NCBI GenBank assembly: GCA_023429365.1
Contig: JAEYVW010000328.1
Coordinates: 1 to 10,298, forward strand
Origin: Bacteroidota bacterium
GTDB taxonomy: Bacteria; Bacteroidota; Bacteroidia; Chitinophagales; Chitinophagaceae
Length of the DNA: 10,298 nucleotides
Direction of reading: 5' to 3'
Part shown: in pieces, positions 1-6,143 of the stretch
How the letters are laid out: the number at the start of each line of letters is the position of its first letter
Position numbering within the stretch: position 1 is the first letter of the stretch
Notes under the pieces: model-generated
Told to the model about the DNA's origin: nothing
Databases searched by the model: none
The model's input: only the letters and a program-made list of their open reading frames with translations
Translations under genes and position numbers: made by a program

Positions 1-101
1 CGTAATGCAAATTTACGATATATATTCCCAGGAGGGGTGTTAAAACCATTTCTAATAATGTTCTAACATCTGGGATATTCTTCGTTTTTAATTAATAGTA
101 A

Positions 102-119
102 ACCCCTCCAAAGAGGGGT
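102..119. terminator. GC-rich hairpin, possible terminator downstream of the tRNA copies
   Basis: A perfect 7-bp inverted repeat (ACCCCTC at 102-108, GAGGGGT at 113-119) encloses a 4-nt loop. It lies about 40 nt past the 3' end of the left tRNA copy in the minus-strand direction. On that strand the stem is followed by TTTACTATTAATTAAAAA, which is AT-rich but not a clean U-run, so termination is plausible rather than shown. A further GAGGGGT at 32-38 could pair with 102-108 instead, giving an alternative fold. No gene is visible in bases 1-157. Confidence 0.4.
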
Positions 120-157
120 CCAAAAAACGAGTTCATAAAAAGTTTGGAGATTATCTG

Positions 158-257
158 GTGCCTCGACAGGAATCGAACCTGTATCTGGAGCTTCGGAAAC
201 TCTTATACTATCCCCGTCCGACTGGCGTCAGCCGGGCGGGCATTGTACTACGAGGAG
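158..257 (-). pseudogene. tRNA-Arg(CCG) copy interrupted by a 28-bp palindrome
   Basis: On the minus strand this is a tRNA-Arg with anticodon CCG (complement of 194-196), intact anticodon and T arms (TTCGATT loop), and the same sequence as the copy at 290-361 over 68 aligned bases (160-255 against 292-359). Two things break it. The D-loop AATG/GATA is split by a 28-nt insertion (213-240). The outer two acceptor pairs are lost: 5' CTCCTCG faces 3' CGAGGCA, so positions 1-72 and 2-71 cannot pair. The tRNA length without the insert is exactly 72 nt. It is most likely a non-functional partial duplicate. An expanded D-loop that is still tolerated cannot be excluded from sequence alone. Confidence 0.8.
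213..240. repeat. 28-bp palindromic insert in tRNA D-loop
   Basis: Alignment to the intact neighbouring tRNA gives a clean 28-nt insertion between TATC and CATT; one C of placement ambiguity remains. The insert is an imperfect inverted repeat with 12-nt arms, CCCGTCCGACTG (213-224) and CAGCCGGGCGGG (229-240), around a GCGT loop. Ten of the 12 positions pair by Watson-Crick, with one G-T wobble and one mismatch. It is far more GC-rich than the flanks. No second copy is visible in the window. It resembles a small REP-like or other palindromic repeat, which would have to be confirmed by finding other genomic copies. No obvious target-site duplication longer than 1 nt is seen. Confidence 0.85.
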
Positions 258-289
258 ATAGGATCTATTGACATAAGCTGAAATTTATG

Positions 290-361
290 TAGCCTCGACA
301 GGAATCGAACCTGTATCTGGAGCTTCGGAAACTCTTATACTATCCATTGTACTACGAGGCC
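290..361 (-). tRNA. tRNA-Arg (anticodon CCG)
   Basis: The minus strand folds as a 72-nt tRNA. The acceptor stem is GGCCTCG/CGAGGCT (first pair G-U) with discriminator A. The D arm is GTAC/GTAT with loop AATGGATA. The anticodon loop is TTCCGAA, giving CCG at the complement of 326-328, which reads codon CGG. The variable loop is 4 nt, and the T arm is ACAGG/CCTGT with loop TTCGATT. The anticodon stem has four pairs plus an A27-C43 mismatch. No 3' CCA is encoded, so it would be added by the CCA-adding enzyme. It lies 36 nt downstream of the marC-family stop codon on the same strand and may share its transcript. Of the two copies here this is the one likely to work. Confidence 0.88.
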
Positions 362-397
362 GGTTAATCGTTTGCGTAAAGAGCTGTAAATCAGCTG

Positions 398-973
398 TTA
401 AATTAATCCCCGCGCATTGGAGGCGAATATCTTTACCGCAATGGCGAGCAATATTACGCCAAAAAATTTTCTTACGGCGATCAAACCCGCCGGGCCCAGG
501 AGGCGGGCGATCAGGTCCAGCGATTTTAAAACAATATAAACTATGACCAGGTTGGCCAGGATGCCAAGCAGAATGGCGGTTTCCGTAAAATTGGCCTTTA
601 GCGACATAATGGTGGTAAGCGTTCCCGACCCTGCGATCAGCGGAAAAGCGATGGGTACTACCGTTGCTGCCTTTACATCTTTTTCGCTCTTGAAAAACTC
701 ATGACCCAGCACCATCTCCAATCCGATAATAAATATCACGATAGATCCGCCTACGGCAAACGACCGCGCATCAAGTCCCAGCAGGTTGAGAAATGCTTCC
801 CCAATAAAAAGAAATACGATCATCAGCCCGCCGGAAATGACGGTCGCACGAAATTCATTGATGCCGCCTGCCTTTTGCTTAAGGGAGATCAATACCGGTA
901 CCGAACCGATAATATCAATTACGGCGAAAAGCGTAAACGTTACGGTGAATAAATCGCTGAAGTCAAACTTCAT
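398..973 (-). CDS. MarC family integral membrane protein
   Basis: The 191-residue hydrophobic protein matches the MarC family in length (about 200 residues) and arrangement, with about six membrane segments. The N-terminal segment, beginning FTLFAVIDIIGSVPVLISL, carries the family's conserved pattern, and a second conserved-looking block VPIAFPLIAGSGTLTTI lies mid-protein. It should reside in the inner membrane. Family members were once linked to multiple antibiotic resistance, but their transport function is not established. The open frame extends upstream to 1093, but the extra 40 residues are encoded by a degenerate repeat (1013-1086) and look unlike any MarC N-terminus, so I choose the ATG at 971-973. 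No Shine-Dalgarno site is evident, as is common in Bacteroidota. The tRNA-Arg follows closely on the same strand. Confidence 0.88.
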   Translation of the reverse strand: MKFDFSDLFTVTFTLFAVIDIIGSVPVLISLKQKAGGINEFRATVISGGLMIVFLFIGEAFLNLLGLDARSFAVGGSIVIFIIGLEMVLGHEFFKSEKDVKAATVVPIAFPLIAGSGTLTTIMSLKANFTETAILLGILANLVIVYIVLKSLDLIARLLGPAGLIAVRKFFGVILLAIAVKIFASNARGLI

Positions 974-1012
974 GGGGGTTATTTTAAAGTAAAGGTAGGG
1001 GATGTGCCGGTT

Positions 1013-1086
1013 GCCGGGAAGAAGGGAAGGCGGGAAGTAATATAGGTTAGATGTGTATGGCCGGGAAGAAAAGAAGATGGGAAGTA
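1013..1086. repeat. Imperfect 47-nt purine-rich repeat upstream of marC-family gene
   Basis: Two 27-nt blocks, 1013-1039 and 1060-1086, start 47 nt apart. Each begins GCCGGGAAG, ends GGGAAGTA, and contains three degenerate GGGAAG-like units. Sequence before each block is also similar (an AGGT..ATGTG pattern), so the whole is an imperfect duplication of about 47 nt. It lies just upstream of the chosen marC start and accounts for the spurious N-terminal extension of that frame. Confidence 0.65.
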
Positions 1087-1162
1087 TTTGCATTATTTAA
1101 TTCAAACCCCAAATACCTTTAGCTAACCAATTACCATCCCTTAAGCCAATCATCGACTCCCC

Positions 1163-1232
1163 ACTCACGTCTCACGTCTCACGACTCACGACTCACGTCT
1201 CGCGACTCACGACTCACGTCTCACCACTCACA
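1163..1232. repeat. Heptanucleotide tandem array, consensus WCTCACG, ten units
   Basis: Ten consecutive 7-nt units run without a gap: ACTCACG and TCTCACG variants in mixed order, with three degenerate units (TCTCGCG, TCTCACC, ACTCACA). The last unit covers the TGA stop of the TonB-dependent receptor (complement of 1228-1230), so the array directly abuts and slightly overlaps the 3' end of that gene. The 254-nt gap between the receptor and the marC-family gene otherwise holds only the 1013-1086 repeat and AT-rich sequence with no recognisable gene. Confidence 0.9.
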
Positions 1233-3108
1233 ACTTGATCCTAACCCCCGCCGTAAAATTGCAACCCAGGGTGGTAAAGCCATATACTTCATAATAATCG
1301 GTGTCGAGGATATTATTTACCTCCGCGAATAGATTTAGCTTCTTTTTTATCAATGAATATTCAGCATAAGCGTCCCAGAGTGTATAGCTATCCAGCGTGA
1401 CCGCATCATTGTTGAATGTAACGGGATTGAAGTACAGGTCATCCCGTTTCCCCGCATAACCGAGGTTTGTGCTGACAAAAAGGTTGGAATTCAACTGGTA
1501 ACCGATGTTTGCTCCCATACGATGTTTGGGTCTCCGAACCAGGTTGAAATAGCTGGTGTCTTTCCCATTCAGTTTGGTTGTCACTTCGCCGTCAACAAAT
1601 GCGTAGAATAACCTGATCGTGATATAATCATTTATACGGATGGTTGGCTCCAGTTCAAACCCATGATCATCCTGGCGATCGTAGTTGGTATAAGTAAAGC
1701 TGGCGTCATAGGTGATTACATCTTTGATCTTTCTCTTAAAGTAAACAGCTCTTAGTTCAAACTTATTTTTGAATGCCGAACCCTGTATGCCTGCTTCAAA
1801 GGTGTTTGATTTTTCAGGCTTCAGGTTCAGGTTGGCTCCGTACTGACCAAATAGTTCCGAAATAGCCGGGGCTTTGAAGGCGGTACCATAGTTTGCAAAG
1901 ACCTTCAGGTTCTCATTGACAAGCCAGGATGGATTGATAGAGTATGTGAAATTATCTCCGTATTGTGAATGATCATTATAGCGAATTCCCAATTCAAGGT
2001 TAAAACCCTTCAGATCTTTCAGGAACAATAATGCGTATGGGCTACTGATACTGGTAATGGTATCGGCGACAGCAGGAGAGGGGTTTTTCATCATGAACCG
2101 GTCGTAGCGAAAACCTGCCAGGCCCTGTATATGTTTTCCAAAATTGTATTGTCCAAAAACCTCAGCCGTTTTTTTACTACCATCATAAACCGAGGTGCCG
2201 TAATTACTGATATAGGTCCGGGCCACTTCATCATAAGAATATATCCCGGTGACCGATCCCTGCGCAAAGCTGTATTGCGCCTGGCTTCCCCCACTGAGCA
2301 GGCTGGAACGAAAGCGATGTTGTGCAGGTGAAAATGCTCCTTCGGAATAAGTGCCCGAAAAATAATTATACCGGAAAAATGGTTTTATATGCAGTCCGGT
2401 TGTGATCTTCCCATCAAAGTCCATGCTCACCGCGTTGCTGATCAATCCATTTTTTGGAAACTGATTTGACCCTGTCGTATCCTTTGCTTCTGGTACTCCG
2501 TTGCTATTCTGATGAGCGAACGTAATATTATATGAAGATCCTTCCATGGCACCGCTAAGGCCGGCGTTTGCTTTGAAGGTCTGGTAATTGCCCAGCGATA
2601 ATCCGCCATAAATATTTGCAGGTTTGCCTTCGCCTTTTTTGGTAATGATATTGATCACACCTGCTATGGCATCGGATCCATATAATGTGCTTTGTGCTCC
2701 TTTTAAAATTTCAATTCTCTCTACCTGTTCTACCGGCAGCATGCGCAGGTCAAAAGCGCCACCGATACCCGTTGGATCACTTATGGGTACGCCATTGATG
2801 AGTACAACGGTATAAGAAGTTCTTGTGCCGCGTAAAAAAACACTTTTGTCCTTGCCCGGATTGCTGTTGGCGCCGTTAACGACCAGTCCTGCCTGTTCGT
2901 TGAGGATCTGTGAAAGGTCTTTGCCCCCTGCGCGTTCCAGGTCTTTTTTGCTGATCACTGAAATGACCTTACCGGTTTCGCTGATCTTTTTTGGAAAACG
3001 GGTAGCTGTAACGACGACTTCATCCAGGGATTTGGCCAGGGTGTCTTCCTGCGCCTGCAGGTGACTGACGATGTTGATCGCAGCCACAACAAAAAACAAC
3101 TTTCTCAT
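1228..3108 (-). CDS. btuB: TonB-dependent vitamin B12 receptor, BtuB-like
   Basis: This 626-residue outer-membrane receptor begins with a signal peptide (about residues 1-20, ending HLQAQ). A TonB-box-like EVVVTATR (30-37) follows, then a plug domain (about 45-155) with the typical VFLRGTRTSYTVVLINGVP and ILKGAQSTLYGSDAIAGVINI motifs, and then a 22-strand-type barrel to the C-terminus. Length matches E. coli BtuB (about 614). The strongest functional clue is the cobalamin riboswitch in its leader, which points to cobalamin or cobinamide uptake powered by TonB. Plug sequences alone would not separate it from siderophore receptors. The start ATG (complement of 3106-3108) lies directly before the signal peptide, with no Shine-Dalgarno site and an A/T-rich stretch upstream. 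No btuF, btuC or btuD partner is in the window. Confidence 0.88.
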   Translation of the reverse strand: MRKLFFVVAAINIVSHLQAQEDTLAKSLDEVVVTATRFPKKISETGKVISVISKKDLERAGGKDLSQILNEQAGLVVNGANSNPGKDKSVFLRGTRTSYTVVLINGVPISDPTGIGGAFDLRMLPVEQVERIEILKGAQSTLYGSDAIAGVINIITKKGEGKPANIYGGLSLGNYQTFKANAGLSGAMEGSSYNITFAHQNSNGVPEAKDTTGSNQFPKNGLISNAVSMDFDGKITTGLHIKPFFRYNYFSGTYSEGAFSPAQHRFRSSLLSGGSQAQYSFAQGSVTGIYSYDEVARTYISNYGTSVYDGSKKTAEVFGQYNFGKHIQGLAGFRYDRFMMKNPSPAVADTITSISSPYALLFLKDLKGFNLELGIRYNDHSQYGDNFTYSINPSWLVNENLKVFANYGTAFKAPAISELFGQYGANLNLKPEKSNTFEAGIQGSAFKNKFELRAVYFKRKIKDVITYDASFTYTNYDRQDDHGFELEPTIRINDYITIRLFYAFVDGEVTTKLNGKDTSYFNLVRRPKHRMGANIGYQLNSNLFVSTNLGYAGKRDDLYFNPVTFNNDAVTLDSYTLWDAYAEYSLIKKKLNLFAEVNNILDTDYYEVYGFTTLGCNFTAGVRIKL

Positions 3109-3218
3109 AATAAAAAGTTTTTGCGTGACTGCTTCCGGAAATTAAATAAGAAAGAAATATAAAAGCTAACGCTAATACACTCCCGCCTTTCACCCGAAAG
3201 CATTGAATGATGATGTTA

Positions 3219-3409
3219 ACGGCCTGGCAGGTCTTCTGGCTTGAAGCGATGGCTGAAACCTTCCCAAACGCAAAGCGAATAGTGGCGATTCTTCAACCTG
3301 TCTGATCTCCTTTGTCAGGAGGCTTCTTACAGCTACGGGGATAGCACCGGATTTACACCGGTTTCCCTTTTCATCCCGGCATTTAACCCGGGAACCAAAC
3401 CGGTGGCAA
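3219..3409 (-). ncRNA. Cobalamin riboswitch in the btuB-like leader
   Basis: On the minus strand the leader contains the hallmarks of the adenosylcobalamin-type element: AAACCGGTGTAAATCCGGTGC, the run CCCCGTAGCTGTAAGAAGCC, a GCCACTATTCG segment matching the conserved GCCACTG region, and the 3' B12 box AAGCCAGAAGACCTGCC (complement of about 3226-3242). Boundaries are approximate. It ends about 110 nt before the receptor ATG. Family knowledge says ligand binding lowers expression of the downstream uptake gene. The expression platform is not obvious: a small CTTTC/GAAAG hairpin lies at 3187-3200, but no U-run follows it, so control of translation initiation or another switch is possible. Confidence 0.93.
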
Positions 3410-3414
3410 ATGTA
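3407..3414 (-). promoter_or_regulatory. Possible -7 box for the riboswitch/btuB transcript
   Basis: The minus strand reads TACATTTG, an exact match to the Bacteroidota -7 consensus TANNTTTG. It lies at the 5' edge of the riboswitch, placing the transcript start near 3400. No convincing TTG at -33 is seen, so the call rests on the one box and its position. Confidence 0.42.
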
Positions 3415-3479
3415 GGAACAAACCGAAGAAGAAAATCGGGAGAGTGGTTTTAATTTGCCCGATTAATTTTAGGCCTGCG

Positions 3480-3513
3480 GCTCACAGCTCAAAGCTGACA
3501 GCTCGCAGCTTTT
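3480..3513. repeat. Short heptanucleotide array (GCTCACA-like), possible hairpin
   Basis: Units GCTCACA, GCTCAAA, GCTGACA and GCTCGCA follow in phase, with a partial fifth (GCTTTT). The same stretch forms a 7-bp inverted repeat, AAAGCTG (3491-3497) and CAGCTTT (3506-3512), followed by TTT, which looks like an intrinsic terminator just ahead of the permease start. It may be a by-product of the repeat, or an attenuator if transcription begins upstream. Confidence 0.65.
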
Positions 3514-3524
3514 TTCTATCTTCA
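3495..3524 (+). promoter_or_regulatory. Weak candidate promoter of the permease-lyase pair
   Basis: CTGACA (3495-3500) and TATCTTCA (3517-3524) loosely match TTG and TANNTTTG with about 19 nt from the end of CTG to the downstream box. The downstream box ends 4 nt before the permease ATG, the same spacing as the better promoter before the TolC gene. The match is imperfect at both boxes, and it overlaps the heptamer array. Confidence 0.3.
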
Positions 3525-3528
3525 ACCC

Positions 3529-4914
3529 ATGACAAAAAACAAGCTGGGCCTCCTCGATCTCACGATGATTGTGATCAGTTTTGTGATCGGGATGGGTATT
3601 TTCCGAACTCCTGTGAATGTAGCCGCCGCCACACCAACTCCATTTATATTTTATCTGTGCTGGATCGCCGGCGGCATCGTTGCCTTATGCGGCGCCTTAA
3701 CTTACGCTGAAATTGGTTCGAGATTACCGGTCACAGGTGGTTACTATAAAGTGTTTGCCTACGCCTACCACCCATCTATTGCCTTTGCGATCAATTGTAT
3801 CATCCTCGTTTCTAACGCAGCCTCGATGGCTGCTGTGGCATTGGTGGGAAGTGAGTATATTTCCAGCGTTTTGTTCCCGCTCTCCAAGGATGCGGCATAC
3901 ATGCAGGTGGAAGCCAACGCGGCTTATATAAAAACTGTACAGATCGTCATTGCCCTGGTAGCGATCGCTATTTTTTATACGGTCAATTTATTGGGATTAA
4001 GAATGAGTGCGCGTGCACAAACCGTGCTTATGGCGATCAAGATCGGGATGATGCTGCTATTGATCGCTCCCCTGTTTTTCGCAGTCAATGAAACTGCGGC
4101 GGTGTCACCCCTGATCGGTAGTGATATGGAGCCGGCTTTGCGGGAATATATCAAAGCTTTTGGCATTGGGTTGATTGCCGTTAGTTTTTCATATGGCGGA
4201 TACCAGCAAACCATCAACTTTGGTGAAGAAATAGACAAACCCAACAAAAATATTCCGCGTGGTATCTTCATCGGCATCTTTGTCATCATTTCCCTGTACA
4301 TGCTCATCAACCTCGCTTATGTGAAAGTGATCGGTTTCGAGGAACTAAAAACAAGTGAAAATATCGCGGCAATCATGGCAGCAAAAGTTTTTGGTGCGCA
4401 GGCGGAAAAGATTGTTTCGGTATTCATTTTCTTAGGCGTGCTGGCTTATATCAATGCCGTACTGCTAAGTAATCCCAGGGTTATGTATGCTATGAGCCAG
4501 GACAAAATTCTGCCGCAAAGCTTTACTAAACGAAACAGCAGGGAAGCGCTAACATTGGCCCTGTCCTTGTTTGCAGGCGCTGGTGCGTTGATCGTTTTCT
4601 GGGCGCAGGAGTTTGATAAGATCTTAAGCTTCACCATTTTCCTTGATTGTTTTGGCATGGCATTGTCGGCGGGTAGCATTTTTATTATCCGCAAGAGAAC
4701 TTCTTATTTAAATGATACAGGTATTTTCAGCATGAAGCTGTATCCTTTGTTGCCTATCATATTTATTATCGCTTATTTATTTGTGGCGATAAGTATCGCG
4801 CTCGATTATCGCAATAATAATTACGCAGCCCTGGTAGGTTTGGGTGTACTGGCGTTTTTTGTGATCCTGTATTTTTTAGTGAAAAAATTACGACCCGCGA
4901 CGGAAAAAGAATGA
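3529..4914 (+). CDS. APC superfamily amino-acid permease
   Basis: The 461-residue protein is almost wholly hydrophobic, with about 12 membrane segments, the usual size for the amino acid-polyamine-organocation (APC) superfamily. The first segment contains GMGIF (21-25), the family's glycine-rich substrate-binding break. SFSYGGYQQ (about 219-227) matches the discontinuous sixth helix, followed by GEEIDKPNKNIPR (about 231-243), the characteristic cytoplasmic loop of LAT-like members. It should import or exchange amino acids across the inner membrane. The substrate cannot be read from sequence. Its stop is 3 nt before a cystathionine beta-lyase-type gene, suggesting co-transcription and a possible link to sulfur amino acids, which is inference. 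It is divergent from the B12 receptor unit. Confidence 0.88.
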   Translation: MTKNKLGLLDLTMIVISFVIGMGIFRTPVNVAAATPTPFIFYLCWIAGGIVALCGALTYAEIGSRLPVTGGYYKVFAYAYHPSIAFAINCIILVSNAASMAAVALVGSEYISSVLFPLSKDAAYMQVEANAAYIKTVQIVIALVAIAIFYTVNLLGLRMSARAQTVLMAIKIGMMLLLIAPLFFAVNETAAVSPLIGSDMEPALREYIKAFGIGLIAVSFSYGGYQQTINFGEEIDKPNKNIPRGIFIGIFVIISLYMLINLAYVKVIGFEELKTSENIAAIMAAKVFGAQAEKIVSVFIFLGVLAYINAVLLSNPRVMYAMSQDKILPQSFTKRNSREALTLALSLFAGAGALIVFWAQEFDKILSFTIFLDCFGMALSAGSIFIIRKRTSYLNDTGIFSMKLYPLLPIIFIIAYLFVAISIALDYRNNNYAALVGLGVLAFFVILYFLVKKLRPATEKE

Positions 4915-4917
4915 TGT

Positions 4918-6081
4918 ATGGAATTTTCTGAAATTATAAACAAACTGGGAGAATCGAGGGAAGATTATTTCCAGGCTATAGCGCCGCCAATCATCCAGAC
5001 CAGCAATTTCGCTTTTAAAAAAGTTGCCGACCTGGAACGGGCGTTTGAAAATGAGATGGGCAGTTATCTCTATAGCCGTGGAATTAATCCCACTGTTGAC
5101 ATATTACGCAAAAAGCTGGCGGCACTTGATGGTGCGGAGGATTGTCTTGTTTTTAACAGCGGCGCCGCGGCTATTTTCGCGGGCGTGCTGGCAAATGTAA
5201 GTGCTGGTGATCATATCGTTTCTGTAAGTTCACCTTATGCCTGGGCACAAAAGATGTTTGATGTCATCTTACCACGGTTTGGCGTCACCACTACCTATAT
5301 CGACGGAACAGATATCGACAACTGGAGAAATGCCAAGCAGCCAAATACCCGGCTGTTTTACCTGGAATCGCCAAACAGCTGGAGTTTTGAAATGCAGGAC
5401 ATCCGTGCCGTAACGAAGCTGGCCCGATCGTCTAATATCGTTTCCTTTATTGACAACAGCTATTGTACACCCCTGCAGCAAAACGTGATTGAAATGGGCG
5501 TGGACCTGGCTATGCAAACGGCAACCAAGTATATCAGCGGGCATAGCGACACGCTGGGTGGTGTACTGAGCGGATCACGGAAAATGATCAAAAAGATATT
5601 CGACAGTGAATACCTGAATATCGGCAGTGGTATACAACCTTTCAATGCCTGGCTGCTGATCCGCGGTTTGAGAACATTGCCTATGCGACTCGAAAGGATC
5701 AACGCGTCGACCAAAATCATTGTAAAATTTTTGAAACAGCATCCGAAAGTGGAATCATTGATTTTTCCGTTCGATGAATCTTTTGCACAATACAAACTGG
5801 TTAAGGAACAGATGAAAGACGCCGGTGGGCTGCTCACATTTATCTTAAAAACAACAGATCGGGAAAAGATCATTCGTTTTTGCGAGTCGCTGCGCCATTT
5901 TCTGATGGCTGTCAGCTGGGGCGGGCATGAATCCCTGGTGATTCCAAAATGCGCAGCGATTGGCGCGGCTCAGTATGATCCATCGCAACCCCTGCACCGG
6001 TCGGTGAGAATGTATGTTGGTCTCGAAGACCCCTCGTATCTTGTGGCCGACCTGGAACAGGCATTCGCTGCCATGGAATAA
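4918..6081 (+). CDS. metC: Cystathionine beta-lyase, MetC type (PLP enzyme)
   Basis: This 387-residue enzyme of the Cys/Met metabolism PLP family aligns along its length, from memory, with E. coli MetC rather than with cystathionine gamma-synthase. Seen residues are: Y52 and R54 in YSRG (phosphate binding from the partner subunit), Y107, D179 in FIDNS (pyridine nitrogen), the Schiff-base lysine K204 in ATKYISGHSD, W334 in SWGGHES, and R364 in VRMYVGLED (substrate carboxylate). These correspond to MetC Y56, R58, Y111, D185, K210, W340 and R372. The segment LESPNSWSFEMQDI also resembles MetC LESPGS rather than the ESPTNP of other subfamilies. The expected reaction is cystathionine to homocysteine, pyruvate and ammonia in methionine synthesis. 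Cysteine desulfhydrase activity is a known side reaction and an alternative role. The gene starts 3 nt after the permease stop. Confidence 0.82.
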   Translation: MEFSEIINKLGESREDYFQAIAPPIIQTSNFAFKKVADLERAFENEMGSYLYSRGINPTVDILRKKLAALDGAEDCLVFNSGAAAIFAGVLANVSAGDHIVSVSSPYAWAQKMFDVILPRFGVTTTYIDGTDIDNWRNAKQPNTRLFYLESPNSWSFEMQDIRAVTKLARSSNIVSFIDNSYCTPLQQNVIEMGVDLAMQTATKYISGHSDTLGGVLSGSRKMIKKIFDSEYLNIGSGIQPFNAWLLIRGLRTLPMRLERINASTKIIVKFLKQHPKVESLIFPFDESFAQYKLVKEQMKDAGGLLTFILKTTDREKIIRFCESLRHFLMAVSWGGHESLVIPKCAAIGAAQYDPSQPLHRSVRMYVGLEDPSYLVADLEQAFAAME

Positions 6082-6110
6082 AAAATTTATCCTGTTTAAT
6101 AAAAAGAGCA

Positions 6111-6139
6111 TTGACACGAGTTCAATTAAATTATTTTTG
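6111..6139 (+). promoter_or_regulatory. Bacteroidota-type promoter before the TolC gene
   Basis: TTGACA (6111-6116) and TATTTTTG (6132-6139) match the -33 TTG and -7 TANNTTTG boxes with 18 nt between TTG and the -7 box. The -7 box ends only 4 nt before the ATG at 6144, so the predicted transcript start falls at or within a few bases of the start codon and the mRNA would be leaderless or nearly so. Confidence 0.68.
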
Positions 6140-6143
6140 CACA

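Noticed and set aside
8..15. Minus-strand TAAATTTG as a promoter reading off the left edge
   Set aside because: It matches the -7 consensus but has no TTG at a suitable distance and no gene in view, so it may be chance in AT-rich sequence.
213..240. Insert as a tRNA intron
   Set aside because: At 28 nt it is far too short for a group I or II intron, it lies in the D-loop rather than the anticodon loop, and bacteria lack the splicing endonuclease used for short tRNA introns.
158..361. tRNA direct repeats as attL/attR of an integrated element
   Set aside because: Only about 36 nt separate the copies and there is no integrase or cargo. At most it could be a scar.
382..396. AGCTG/CAGCT hairpin as a marC terminator
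   Set aside because: The stem is only 5 bp with no U-run, and the tRNA follows closely, so read-through seems as likely.
974..1093. Upstream start for the marC-family gene giving 231 residues
   Set aside because: The extra 40 residues derive from an imperfect nucleotide repeat and precede a segment that already begins like a MarC protein.
1163..1232. Repeat array as a possible CRISPR
   Set aside because: Units are 7 nt and contiguous with no spacers; there are no cas genes in the window.
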